This document shows positions 3,880 to 11,455 of a DNA stretch of 16,200 bases, in pieces. The notes under the pieces are model-generated. The model did not search any database, had not been told where the DNA came from, and was given only the letters and a program-made list of their open reading frames with translations. A program made the translations under genes and the position numbers. This DNA comes from an uncultured Clostridia bacterium (GTDB taxonomy: Bacteria; Bacillota_A; Clostridia; TANB77; CAG-508), in contig CALXZF010000065.1 of assembly GCA_944393165.1 (NCBI GenBank), positions 1 through 16,200 on the forward strand, written 5' to 3'. How positions within the stretch are numbered: the stretch's first letter is position 1; every line of letters begins with the position of its first letter.

Positions 3880-6636
3880 ATGCAGGAGAAAAAATTAAAT
3901 GACAAGTATAATCCAAAAGAATTTGAGGACGGGATTTATGAAGAATGGGAAAAGAAAGGGTATTTTAAGCCTAGTATGGATAAAACAAAAGAAAGCTATT
4001 GTATTATGATGCCTCCACCAAATGTAACTGGTAAACTTCATATGGGACATGCATTAGATGATACAATTCAAGATATTTTAATTCGTTTTAAAAGAATGCA
4101 AGGATACAATACTTTGTGGCTTCCAGGTTCAGACCATGCAGCTATTTCAACAGAAATGAAAGTTGTAGAAAAACTAAAAAAAGAAGGAAAAACAAAGCAA
4201 GAATTAGGTAGAGAAAAATTCTTAGAAGAAGCATGGGATTGGACAAAGCTATATGGTGGAACAATAGAGAAACAACAAAAGAAATTGGGATGTTCATGTG
4301 ATTGGGATAGAAGAAGATTTACATTGGATGAAGGTTTGTCTGAGGCAGTTTTAGAACAGTTTATCACTTTATACAATAAAGGGCTAATATATAAAGGCAC
4401 TAGAATGATAAATTATTGCCCAAGCTGTAAAACATCTATTTCAGATGCAGAAGTTGAGTATAAAGAAGAAGAAACACATTTATGGTATATAAGGTACAAA
4501 ATAACTGGAACTGATGATAGATACATTACAGTTGCCACAACAAGACCAGAGACAATGTTAGGAGATACTGCTGTTGCGGTAAATCCAACTGATGATAGAT
4601 ATAAAGATTTAATTGGTAAAACTTGTATTCTTCCAATTATGAACAAAGAAATTCCAATCATAGCTGATGAATTTGTTGAAAAAGAATTTGGAACAGGTTG
4701 TGTTAAAATTACTCCAGCACATGATATGAATGATTATCAATCTGGACTAAGACATAATCTAGAAATTATATCTGTATTTGATGATGACAATAAAATGGGA
4801 AATTTAGTACCAAAATATGAAGGCATGGATTTGCTAGACGCAAGAAAAGCTATAGTAGAAGATTTAAAGCAAATTGGTGCTTTAGTAAAAGAGGAAGAAT
4901 ATGTTCATAATGTTGCAAAATGCGAAAGATGCAAAAACACTATAGAACCAAAAGTGTCTGGGCAATGGTTTGTTTCTATGAAGGAACTAGCAAAAAGAGC
5001 AGCCGATTCTGTAAGAAATGGCGAGGTTAGATTTATTCCCAAAAAATATGAGAAGCAGTACTTTAACTGGTTAGATAATATACAAGATTGGTGTATTTCA
5101 AGACAGTTATGGTGGGGACACAGAATTCCAGCATATTATTGTGATGAATGTGGACATATTAATGTGGCAAAAGAGGCACCAGAAAAATGTGAAAAATGTG
5201 GAAGCACACACTTACATCAAGATGAAGATACATTGGACACTTGGTTTAGCTCTGCATTATGGCCATTTTCAACACTTGGTTGGCCAAATACTGATGCAGA
5301 AGATTACAAAACATTTTATCCAACAAATGTGTTAATAACAGGATTTGATATAATTACTTTCTGGGTATCAAGAATGATGTCACAAGGATTAGAGCTTACA
5401 GGAAAAGCTCCATTTAAAGATGTTCTAATTCATGGAATGGTTAGAGATAGCCAAGGAAGAAAAATGTCAAAAACATTAGGAAATGGAATCGACCCAATAG
5501 AAATCATAGATGAATATGGAGCAGATAGCTTAAGATTTGCAGTTATTTCTGGAACTACTATGGGAAATGACATAAGATATATGCCAGAAAAATTAGAGCA
5601 AGCATCAAACTTTGCAAACAAGATTTGGAATGCAGCAAAATTCATTATTATGAATACACCTGATGAGAAGAAAGTAAGAGAATTACATGACAAAATAGTA
5701 AATTCAGGTGAGAAGAATCAATATAACTCAGAATTATTAAAAATAGAAGACAAATGGATATTGAACAAATTGGATAAGTTAGTTACAGATGTAACAAGAA
5801 ATCTTGAAAATTATGATTTGGGCGTTGCACTTGACAAAATTTATAGCTTTATTTGGAATGAATTTTGTGATTGGTATATAGAAATGGTAAAAACAAGGAT
5901 ATATAGCGAAGATGAAGAAACAAAGCTAGTTGTAAGTGATATATTAAATTATGTTTTCGAAACTTCATTAAAATTATTACATCCATTTATGCCATTTGTA
6001 ACAACTAAAATTTATGAAAACTTAGTAAAATATGATGAAAAAGATTTAATTATTTCGGCTTGGCCAGAGAAAAAAGAAAGCTATTTATTTGATACAGAAG
6101 AGCTAGCTGTAGAAAAGCTAAAAGAAATTATTATAGGAATAAGAAATGTAAGAAGCACTAATAACATACATCCAAGCAAAAAAGCTGAACTATTAATAGT
6201 TACTAAAAAATACTATAAAGAGTTAAAAGAAGCAGAAAATATTTTACTAAAACTTGGATTTGCAGAAAGCTTAAAAGTGGTAGAAAGCATTGGGGACAAC
6301 ATTGGAGATAGTAGCAGTGATAACGATTTAGCTGGAAAAAATGAATTGGGAGAGTTTGATAAAAGCAAATTAGACACAGCGATGACAGTAATATTAAGCG
6401 ATGCAGAAGTATATATGCCTCTTGAGGGATTAATAGACATTGAAGAAGAGAAAAGCAGAATTAAAGAAGAAATAAAAAGACTTGAAGGAGAAGTTGCAAG
6501 AGGAGAGAAAATGTTATCAAATCCAGGATTTGTAAACAAGGCACCAGAGAAGAAAGTAAATGAGGAAAAAGAAAAACTTACAAAATATAGAGAAATGCTT
6601 GAATCAGCAAAAGAAAGATTATTAAAACTTAAATAA
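3880..6636 (+). CDS. valS: Valyl-tRNA synthetase
   Basis: This class I synthetase charges tRNA-Val with valine in the cytoplasm. The 918-residue length is normal. Signature HMGH is at 54-57 within PPPNVTGKLHMGHAL, and KMSK is at 528-531. Between them lies the CP1 editing domain (TTRPETMLGDTAVAVNP). Zinc-type cysteine pairs are seen in CERC and in CDEC/CEKC. The C-terminal anticodon-binding domain ends in the Lys/Glu coiled-coil arm typical of ValRS. The ATG at 3880 is chosen because AAAGGG and GGTGTGG lie just upstream and MQEKKLNDKYNP is a usual ValRS beginning; the earlier in-frame ATG at 3835 lies in the terminator T-run. Regulation is by the T-box leader. A weakly conserved insertion (residues ~800-830, rich in Asp, Gly and Ser) sits before the arm. 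Confidence 0.98.
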   Translation: MQEKKLNDKYNPKEFEDGIYEEWEKKGYFKPSMDKTKESYCIMMPPPNVTGKLHMGHALDDTIQDILIRFKRMQGYNTLWLPGSDHAAISTEMKVVEKLKKEGKTKQELGREKFLEEAWDWTKLYGGTIEKQQKKLGCSCDWDRRRFTLDEGLSEAVLEQFITLYNKGLIYKGTRMINYCPSCKTSISDAEVEYKEEETHLWYIRYKITGTDDRYITVATTRPETMLGDTAVAVNPTDDRYKDLIGKTCILPIMNKEIPIIADEFVEKEFGTGCVKITPAHDMNDYQSGLRHNLEIISVFDDDNKMGNLVPKYEGMDLLDARKAIVEDLKQIGALVKEEEYVHNVAKCERCKNTIEPKVSGQWFVSMKELAKRAADSVRNGEVRFIPKKYEKQYFNWLDNIQDWCISRQLWWGHRIPAYYCDECGHINVAKEAPEKCEKCGSTHLHQDEDTLDTWFSSALWPFSTLGWPNTDAEDYKTFYPTNVLITGFDIITFWVSRMMSQGLELTGKAPFKDVLIHGMVRDSQGRKMSKTLGNGIDPIEIIDEYGADSLRFAVISGTTMGNDIRYMPEKLEQASNFANKIWNAAKFIIMNTPDEKKVRELHDKIVNSGEKNQYNSELLKIEDKWILNKLDKLVTDVTRNLENYDLGVALDKIYSFIWNEFCDWYIEMVKTRIYSEDEETKLVVSDILNYVFETSLKLLHPFMPFVTTKIYENLVKYDEKDLIISAWPEKKESYLFDTEELAVEKLKEIIIGIRNVRSTNNIHPSKKAELLIVTKKYYKELKEAENILLKLGFAESLKVVESIGDNIGDSSSDNDLAGKNELGEFDKSKLDTAMTVILSDAEVYMPLEGLIDIEEEKSRIKEEIKRLEGEVARGEKMLSNPGFVNKAPEKKVNEEKEKLTKYREMLESAKERLLKLK

Positions 6637-6655
6637 ACAAGAACTTGGACAAAGG

Positions 6656-6712
6656 TGGACAAAGGGGACACTCCTTTTTGTCCAAGAACTTGGTCAAAAG
6701 GGACACTCCTCT
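6656..6712 (+). repeat. Left 57-bp inverted repeat (REP-like)
   Basis: It contains two copies of gggacactcct (6665-6675 and 6700-6710) separated by tttttgtccaagaacttgg. The segment tggacaaa ... tttgtcca forms a hairpin around the first copy. It begins 20 bases after the valS stop and may also act as a transcript-end structure. It matches the right copy in reverse complement with two mismatches. Confidence 0.85.
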
Positions 6713-6811
6713 TTTTATCGAATGAAATAAAGAAATTATCACTTAAACCTAAAATCAATATTATTTTTAATAAGACATCTACCAGTAGCAATATTAAATT
6801 ACCATAAAATA

Positions 6812-6838
6812 TTGACATATACTGAAATATGGTATAAT
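6812..6838 (+). promoter_or_regulatory. Candidate promoter of the transposase gene
   Basis: Perfect consensus hexamers TTGACA (6812-6817) and TATAAT (6833-6838) are present, but with a short 15-base spacer. The reading frame starts about 100 bases downstream. Consensus boxes in AT-rich DNA can arise by chance, so activity is uncertain. Confidence 0.5.
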
Positions 6839-6934
6839 ATATATAATATTTAATTCTTTCTAATTAAATCTAAGCATTAAATTCTTAATGCGAAAAATCC
6901 AATATATAAATAAAAAAGAAAGTATGGTGATTCT

Positions 6935-7648
6935 ATGCCGAGACAGGCAAGAAACAAAATAAACGGCAATTTTTATCATGTCATGTCGCAAGGAATTAAC
7001 AAAGAAGCGATTTTTGACAATGATATTTATAAGAAAATGTATATTAAGTTGATATTTGAGCATGCAGTGGAATACAATATTAAAATTGTTGCATATTGTA
7101 TAATGACAAATCATGTGCATCTACTTTTGCAAATTGAAAATATTGACGAAATGTCGGAGTTTATGAAAATGATAAATATGAAATTTGCAATGATCTATAA
7201 TAAATTAGAGGATAGAGTTGGAGTAGTATTTAGAAATAGATTTAAAAGTGAATATATTGACAGCGAGGAATATTTGTATAATTGTATTTACTATATTCAT
7301 AATAACCCCGTTAAAGCAGGGATAGTAAAAGAACAGAAACTTTATCAGTTTTCTAGCGCTAATAATTATAATCTAGAGAGAACTATGCAGGAAATACAAA
7401 AAAAGAATCATATTAAGAATAATGATTTTATAGATTTTATTGATACAGAAGAGGACAGAAATGCATTTTTAAATGATAAGTTAGAATCTATTATTGACGA
7501 ATTTAAAAAAGGGCATAATTTAGAAGAAATTAATATAAAAGACAAATTAATGATAGAAAAGCTGACAAGAAAATTAAAAAATATGACGGGAGCTAGTAAT
7601 ATTGAAATTGCTCGTATTTTACGGTATATCAAAATCAACTGTTTCTAA
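6935..7648 (+). CDS. RAYT/IS200-like HUH (Y1) transposase, C-terminus frameshifted
   Basis: The protein begins MPRQARNKINGNFYHVMSQGINKEAIF, the standard opening of REP-associated tyrosine transposases. The metal-binding HUH triad is H-V-H in TNHVHLLLQ, and the conserved segment EEYLYNCIYYIHNNPVKAGIV supplies candidate catalytic tyrosines. The final visible residues are NIEIARILRYIKINCF. One frame over, the DNA continues GISKSTVSNYLKYEKDY to a TAA at 7674-7676, which would complete a typical C-terminal helix-turn-helix (IARILGISKSTVSNYL). A single extra base near 7622 therefore truncates the DNA-binding tail. The enzyme would nick and rejoin single-stranded DNA at its flanking hairpins. The ribosome site is weak (GGTG six bases before the ATG). 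Confidence 0.85.
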   Translation: MPRQARNKINGNFYHVMSQGINKEAIFDNDIYKKMYIKLIFEHAVEYNIKIVAYCIMTNHVHLLLQIENIDEMSEFMKMINMKFAMIYNKLEDRVGVVFRNRFKSEYIDSEEYLYNCIYYIHNNPVKAGIVKEQKLYQFSSANNYNLERTMQEIQKKNHIKNNDFIDFIDTEEDRNAFLNDKLESIIDEFKKGHNLEEINIKDKLMIEKLTRKLKNMTGASNIEIARILRYIKINCF

Positions 7649-7676
7649 TTATTTAAAATATGAGAAAGATTACTAA
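7649..7676 (+). pseudogene. Displaced last codons of the transposase
   Basis: In the shifted frame that begins near 7623 the sequence reads GISKSTVSNYLKYEKDY and stops at 7674-7676. It supplies the second helix of the helix-turn-helix and belongs to the gene above, separated by one extra base. Confidence 0.7.
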
Positions 7677-7765
7677 TAAAAATAAACTATAAATCTGCTG
7701 AAAATTTAATTTGTTTAAGTCTAATTTAAAATCTTATCTACAAATAGTTTAAAAATCTGTCTAGT

Positions 7766-7822
7766 AGAGGAGTGTCCCTTTTGGCCAAGTTCTTGGACAA
7801 AAAGGAGTGTCCCTTTTGTCCA
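7766..7822 (-). repeat. Right 57-bp inverted repeat (REP-like)
   Basis: This is the reverse complement of the left repeat with two differences. It contains a perfect 10-bp stem (ttggacaaaa at 7793-7802 with ttttgtccaa at 7814-7823) around an 11-base loop aggagtgtccc. GGAG precedes each tgtccc copy and could serve as the conserved tetranucleotide that RAYT proteins recognise next to REP hairpins; that assignment is a guess. Confidence 0.85.
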
Positions 7823-7829
7823 AATTAAC

Positions 7830-8258
7830 CTACAGATATTTTTTCAATTTCTCAATAGTATTTTCTTGGAATTGTATAAAATCATCTAATATCTTTTGTG
7901 TTGTTTGATTTGCATCAGGATTTTGATTTTTCAATTTCACGCCTTCGATTATTCCCATATTTGTACCTTTTATAAGCATCTCGGCAATATGAGAATTGCT
8001 TTTATCATTTATAGTACTCATTTGAATATCCATATATCCCATAAATTTTTGCATAGGAGGGAGTTCAGAAGGCAAATCATTGAAGTTTTGCAATTCGGTG
8101 TTTACTCTATTTAATATATCATTATATTGGTTATATTGATAAATCAAGTCGTCTTTAAAATTATTATCTCCTACTTTTTCGGAGATAGTAGATATTGAAT
8201 CCATTCCCATTTTTAATCCTTTATTAACGGTATTTAAAATATATTTTTCATTTCCCAT
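7830..8258 (-). CDS. Small helical protein of unknown function
   Basis: The 142-residue protein has no signal peptide or membrane segment and is predicted mostly helical: long amphipathic stretches around KYILNTVNKGLKMGMDSIST, DDLIYQYNQYNDILNRVNTEL and a C-terminal QKILDDFIQFQENTIEKLKKYL. This pattern and length suggest a four-helix bundle of ferritin-like or DUF2383-like type, but the iron ligand pattern is not clear and I do not recognise the family. AAAGGAGA lies about ten bases before the ATG. Its stop lies 8 bases from the right transposon repeat, so its transcript runs toward the element. It is divergent from the GNAT gene, sharing the 240-bp spacer. Confidence 0.75.
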   Translation of the reverse strand: MGNEKYILNTVNKGLKMGMDSISTISEKVGDNNFKDDLIYQYNQYNDILNRVNTELQNFNDLPSELPPMQKFMGYMDIQMSTINDKSNSHIAEMLIKGTNMGIIEGVKLKNQNPDANQTTQKILDDFIQFQENTIEKLKKYL

Positions 8259-8359
8259 TAAAAAAATCTCCTTTCAATTTTAAATAATTTGCACATATTT
8301 TTGTTTATTTTTGCTCATAATTATTATGTACAGATGTTTCAAAATTATTACAGCAAAAC

Positions 8360-8393
8360 TTATGCAAAATTCTCCCATTAAACACTTGCATAA
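8360..8393. repeat. Inverted repeat in the divergent spacer
   Basis: ttatgcaa (8360-8367) and ttgcataa (8386-8393) form an 8-base inverted repeat with an 18-base spacer in the AT-rich region between two divergent genes. It could be an operator, but no matched regulator is visible and chance is possible. Confidence 0.3.
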
Positions 8394-8498
8394 AACACAA
8401 AAAAATATTAAAATAGAAAAATCACATAAAAATAGTCATAAATTAATTTGAAATTGCATACATATATATAAGACAAAGACAAGCTGGAGGTGATGCAA

Positions 8499-9200
8499 AT
8501 GATAAGAGAAGGAAAAGCAGAAGATGCAGAAACAATTGCAAGCATAAAAATAGATACATGGAGAAAAACATATTTAAATATTTTTCCGGATTCTATTTTG
8601 AACAATTTAGAGTTAAGTAAAGAAATACAAAAATGTTTGCAAAATATAAAAGAAAAACAAGTATTAGTATATGAAGAAGCGGGGCAGGTAATTGCTTATT
8701 GCTATTTTGGAGAGAGAAAGCAAACAGATTTTGCAAAGTATAGCGGAGAGGTTTTTGCGCTATATGTGAAAAGTGACTGCCAAAAGCGTGGAGTGGGAAC
8801 AGAGCTATTGAAAGAAGCTATAAAGAATTTGTCACAAACACATTCGAACATTTTATTATGGTGTGCAAAAGAAAATACCAGAGCTATTTCTTTTTACAAA
8901 AAGAATGGTTTAGAAATTATTGAAGAAGAAATAGAAAATATTGGTGGAAAGAATGTTCCAAAAGTGGCTTTGGGAGCACAACTATCGAAAGAGTATGATT
9001 TGAAAAAATCGGCTAATTACATTGAAAATGAAGAAAACATTGCAATTTATACTAATCCTGACTTGATTTTTTTGAAAAACGAGACTCGTGAATGGTTTAA
9101 ACAAATAATTAAACATCAAGAAATAGGAAAGGTGCCACAAAAGTTTATTGATTATTTAATAAAAAAGGAAGTTATTCAAGAAGCAAAAGAGATTTCTTAG
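8499..9200 (+). CDS. GNAT-family N-acetyltransferase with an extra C-terminal domain
   Basis: Residues 1-160 form a GNAT domain that transfers an acetyl group from acetyl-CoA. The acetyl-CoA loop is QKRGVG (95-100), preceded by strand VFALYV, and the second motif is NTRAISFYKKNGLEI (126-140). Residues ~165-233 are an addition not needed by GNAT enzymes: short strands (NYIENEENIAIYTNPDLIFL) then helices (NETREWFKQIIKHQ, PQKFIDYLIKKEVI). The order of strands followed by a winged-helix-like part and the phrase LKNET...FIDYL...KEVI recall PqqD-like RiPP recognition elements, but this is a weak resemblance. The ATG at 8499 is chosen because GGAGG (8486-8490) lies eight bases upstream. It heads an operon with two radical SAM genes and a small peptide, so the peptide may be its substrate. 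Confidence 0.82.
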   Translation: MIREGKAEDAETIASIKIDTWRKTYLNIFPDSILNNLELSKEIQKCLQNIKEKQVLVYEEAGQVIAYCYFGERKQTDFAKYSGEVFALYVKSDCQKRGVGTELLKEAIKNLSQTHSNILLWCAKENTRAISFYKKNGLEIIEEEIENIGGKNVPKVALGAQLSKEYDLKKSANYIENEENIAIYTNPDLIFLKNETREWFKQIIKHQEIGKVPQKFIDYLIKKEVIQEAKEIS

Positions 9201-9268
9201 TTTATAGCTTAGGAAAATTGGTTAAATAGAAAAAGGCACAAATGATGTTAAAGGAAGGAGAAAGTAGG

Positions 9269-10330
9269 ATGATAAATGGGTTTACTAAAAAAGAGATTAT
9301 TGATTTGATTTGGAGTAGACCAAATTTTGCTCAAATAGAATTAACAAGAAATTGTAATTTTAGATGCAAATTTTGTTTTGAAAATTGCGATTTTGCAGAT
9401 AAATATGTAGATAAACCGCCAGAGATGTGGAAAAAAGTGATAGATGATTTGCAGGAGTTAGGGTTAAAGAAAATCCACTTTTCTGGTGGAGAGAACTTTT
9501 TATATCCGCATTTTACAGAGATTGTGAAGTATGCTAAAGAAAAGGGATTTGTTAATCTTATTAACACCAATGGCTCTATTGACATAAGCGATATACTGCC
9601 ATACTCAGATGAATTTGTTTTTTCACTCCATGGGTATGGAGAAGTAAATGATAAAATAACAGGATTTAAAGGCTCGTTTGAAAGGACAGTTCAAAACATA
9701 GAGAGAGCAGTTAATGCACAAAAAGCTGTATCGGTCAATACAGTTTTAATAAAAGAAAATTTTGATAATTACGAAGAATTATTTGATTATTTAAGTTCTA
9801 AATTTGATTCAATAACATATTCACCAACAATAGCAATTCCTTGCTATACAGGAAAAAAATTTGATTCTTTAAATGTTCCAATGAAAAAAGAAAATTTGAA
9901 AAAATATTTGCAGTATGTAGAAAAGGTAGGTAAAGAGAAAATTGTATATAAGCATGGGCTATATGGCTTGCTAGGAGAAGAAAACAAGAGTCTTCAAATG
10001 CCAGTTTGTGCTACTGGAAAAAGCAAACTAATTATCAAATATAATGGAAATGTGTATCCATGTAATTTCTTTCAAACAGATGAATTTCTTTGTGGTAATG
10101 TGTTTGAAGATGATTTACACGACATATGGAAAAATGGCAAAGGATTCCAAATTTTTCGTACATATTATTTACAAAATGATTTACCAGAAGAGTGTATGCA
10201 TTGCCAAAAACATGATAATTGTTATTCTGGTTGTAGAGCATGGAACGCTAGTTACATGAATGAAGAAATGAAAATAAAGAAAGAGAGGGATGTGCGCTGT
10301 GAGATTATCGATGCATATGTTGGAGCTTGA
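9269..10330 (+). CDS. Radical SAM/SPASM peptide-maturase-like enzyme (first of pair)
   Basis: The 353-residue protein carries the radical SAM cluster motif CNFRCKFC (Cys29, Cys33, Cys36), the SAM-binding stretch HFSGGENFLYP, and a C-terminal SPASM domain. The SPASM cysteines begin at Cys247 (VCATGK), continue with GNVYPC, and end with ECMHCQKHDNCYSGCRAW and a final RCEI. Such enzymes use reductive cleavage of SAM and auxiliary iron-sulfur clusters to crosslink or otherwise modify ribosomal peptides. The start at 9269 is preferred over 9242 because AAGGAAGGAG lies just upstream. Its last 32 bases overlap the next gene. The substrate is most likely the small peptide encoded at 11279, by position only. 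Confidence 0.9.
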   Translation: MINGFTKKEIIDLIWSRPNFAQIELTRNCNFRCKFCFENCDFADKYVDKPPEMWKKVIDDLQELGLKKIHFSGGENFLYPHFTEIVKYAKEKGFVNLINTNGSIDISDILPYSDEFVFSLHGYGEVNDKITGFKGSFERTVQNIERAVNAQKAVSVNTVLIKENFDNYEELFDYLSSKFDSITYSPTIAIPCYTGKKFDSLNVPMKKENLKKYLQYVEKVGKEKIVYKHGLYGLLGEENKSLQMPVCATGKSKLIIKYNGNVYPCNFFQTDEFLCGNVFEDDLHDIWKNGKGFQIFRTYYLQNDLPEECMHCQKHDNCYSGCRAWNASYMNEEMKIKKERDVRCEIIDAYVGA

Positions 10331-11099
10331 AATTACAACTAAATGTAATTTGAACTGCTTACATTGTTATAACAGAGAAAACAAAAATATAGATATGGAT
10401 TATGATAAGATTGTAGAGCTAATGCATTTTGCAAACAAGTATGGAATTCATACTTTTACTATATCTGGAGGAGAAGCGGCTTTACATCCAGAATTTTCGA
10501 AAATATGTGCATATTTGAAAGAAAATAGGAATACATTAGAGAAGATAAGCAAAGTAACATTGCAAACTAATGGCTACATTCGAAACTTGAATTTAGAAGA
10601 CTTACAAGGATTTGACTATATTCATTTGAGTTTTGACATAGATGAAAATGGTGTAAGGAACATTAGTAGTCAAAAGACAATAGAGCTTGCTAAAGATTTG
10701 CAAAAAGTAGGAGTAAAGCCATATTTGTTTACCACAGTACATAAAAAGAATTTGAATTATATCGACGAAATTGTAGAAATAGCAAATGAAAATCAAATTC
10801 CTATTGCTTTTAATTTTTGCATTGATACTGGAAAAGATACTGAGTTTTTGCTAAGTAGGCAAGAAAAAATTGAAGCTATACAGAAACTCTTGAAATATGA
10901 AAAACAAGGTAAAATAAATAAATTGAAACACCCTTATGTAAATTCTATTAAGAAAAAGGCATTAGATAAAGGGGAACAGTTTAGAATTAAAGGCGGTTGT
11001 ACAGCAGGGATTGCATCTTGCTCTGTGCTAGCTAATGGCGATGTTATACCATGTCCATTTGTTAGAGTAAAAGCAGGAAACATTTATGAAGAGAAATAA
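10299..11099 (+). CDS. Second radical SAM/SPASM enzyme, cut by an in-frame TAA
   Basis: The sequence opens RLSMHMLELEITTKCNLNCLHC, with the cluster motif at Cys16, Cys20 and Cys23, and continues with SGGEAALHPEF for SAM binding. The SPASM domain starts normally at GGCTAGIASC and GDVIPCPFVR, but a TAA at 11097-11099 ends the frame after 266 residues. The same frame continues without any shift for 59 more codons that hold the other five SPASM cysteines. GTG at 10299 is favoured as the start because GAGAGGG lies eight bases upstream; the ATG at 10290 sits directly on that site. Without its tail the protein would lack ligands for an auxiliary cluster, so it may be inactive, read through, or mis-sequenced at the adjoining run of nine A. 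Confidence 0.85.
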   Translation: MRLSMHMLELEITTKCNLNCLHCYNRENKNIDMDYDKIVELMHFANKYGIHTFTISGGEAALHPEFSKICAYLKENRNTLEKISKVTLQTNGYIRNLNLEDLQGFDYIHLSFDIDENGVRNISSQKTIELAKDLQKVGVKPYLFTTVHKKNLNYIDEIVEIANENQIPIAFNFCIDTGKDTEFLLSRQEKIEAIQKLLKYEKQGKINKLKHPYVNSIKKKALDKGEQFRIKGGCTAGIASCSVLANGDVIPCPFVRVKAGNIYEEK

Positions 11100-11279
11100 A
11101 AAAAAATTTGGCTAGAATCCAAAGTGTTCAGCGAAATACGAGACAGAAAAAGTTACGAAGGATGTGGCAGTTGCAAGTTTTTAGCATATTGTGGAGGATG
11201 TAGAAAGTCTGCTTATCAAAGTAGTAATAAACTTACTGGATTTGATGCTAACTGCGTAGGAAGAGAGGAGGTGTCGTAA
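11100..11279 (+). pseudogene. Separated SPASM C-terminus of the second radical SAM enzyme
   Basis: Directly after the in-frame TAA, the same frame reads [17 protein letters not shown], then [20 protein letters not shown], and ends [12 protein letters not shown] at the TAA of 11277-11279. The pattern C-x2-C-x5-C-x2-C ... C is the second half of a SPASM domain. There is no start codon with a ribosome site at its beginning, so it is the tail of the gene upstream. The final TAA overlaps the ATG of the peptide gene as TAATG. Confidence 0.85.
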
Positions 11280-11350
11280 TGGATAGACAAGATTGGGAAA
11301 TGAGTGTAGAAGAATTCAACGACTGTGGATGCGCAATGAATGGTGACTAG
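11279..11350 (+). CDS. 23-residue Cys-containing peptide, candidate RiPP precursor
   Basis: The reading frame encodes 23 residues: MDRQDWEMSVEEF, an acidic leader-like part, followed by NDCGCAMNGD and TAG. AGGAGGTG sits six bases before the ATG, one of the best ribosome sites in the window, and the ATG overlaps the stop of the second radical SAM frame (TAATG), so translation is coupled. A strong hairpin terminator follows within 30 bases. A tiny gene with such signals next to two SPASM radical SAM enzymes is the usual setting of a modified-peptide precursor. The C-G-C core with nearby Asn and Asp could be the modified site. Known families were not recognised. Chance is possible for so short a frame, but position and ribosome site argue against it. 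Confidence 0.65.
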   Translation: MDRQDWEMSVEEFNDCGCAMNGD

Positions 11351-11378
11351 AAAAAATGAGGTATGTGTAAATACATAC

Positions 11379-11411
11379 AAAAGCTCCTAAAAATTTTCTT
11401 TAGGAGCTTTT
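11379..11411. terminator. Bidirectional terminator between convergent units
   Basis: A 13-bp perfect stem (aaaagctcctaaa at 11379-11391 with tttaggagctttt at 11399-11411) encloses a 7-base loop, with T-runs in both directions. It ends the peptide operon on the plus strand and the amidohydrolase on the minus strand. A second small hairpin (gtatgt/acatac, 11361-11378) abuts it. Confidence 0.88.
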
Positions 11412-11455
11412 AACAACTTTAGCAAAGTTATTAAATCTGTTAATACATGGTGTTC

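Larger units (their letters stand above)
6656..7822. mobile_element. RAYT-type transposable unit flanked by 57-bp inverted repeats
   Basis: A HUH transposase gene is bracketed by two long inverted repeats (6656-6712 and 7766-7822) that match at 55 of 57 positions. RAYT transposases are typically flanked by inverted REP hairpins like this, so the unit is read as a REP-doublet or REPtron-like element. A partial extra copy of the repeat (gaacttggacaaagg, 6641-6655) precedes the left end, hinting at tandem arrays. The element sits directly after valS and before a minus-strand gene, without evident disruption of either. Confidence 0.75.

Noticed and set aside
6213..6818. Minus-strand open frame of 201 codons across the end of valS
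   Set aside because: It is antisense to the well-conserved valS coiled-coil arm, is Ser/Phe/Leu-rich as expected of an antisense shadow, and has no family resemblance.
11091..11115. Frameshift at the run of nine A in the second radical SAM gene
   Set aside because: The downstream SPASM codons are in the same frame as the upstream part; the interruption is a stop codon, not a shift.
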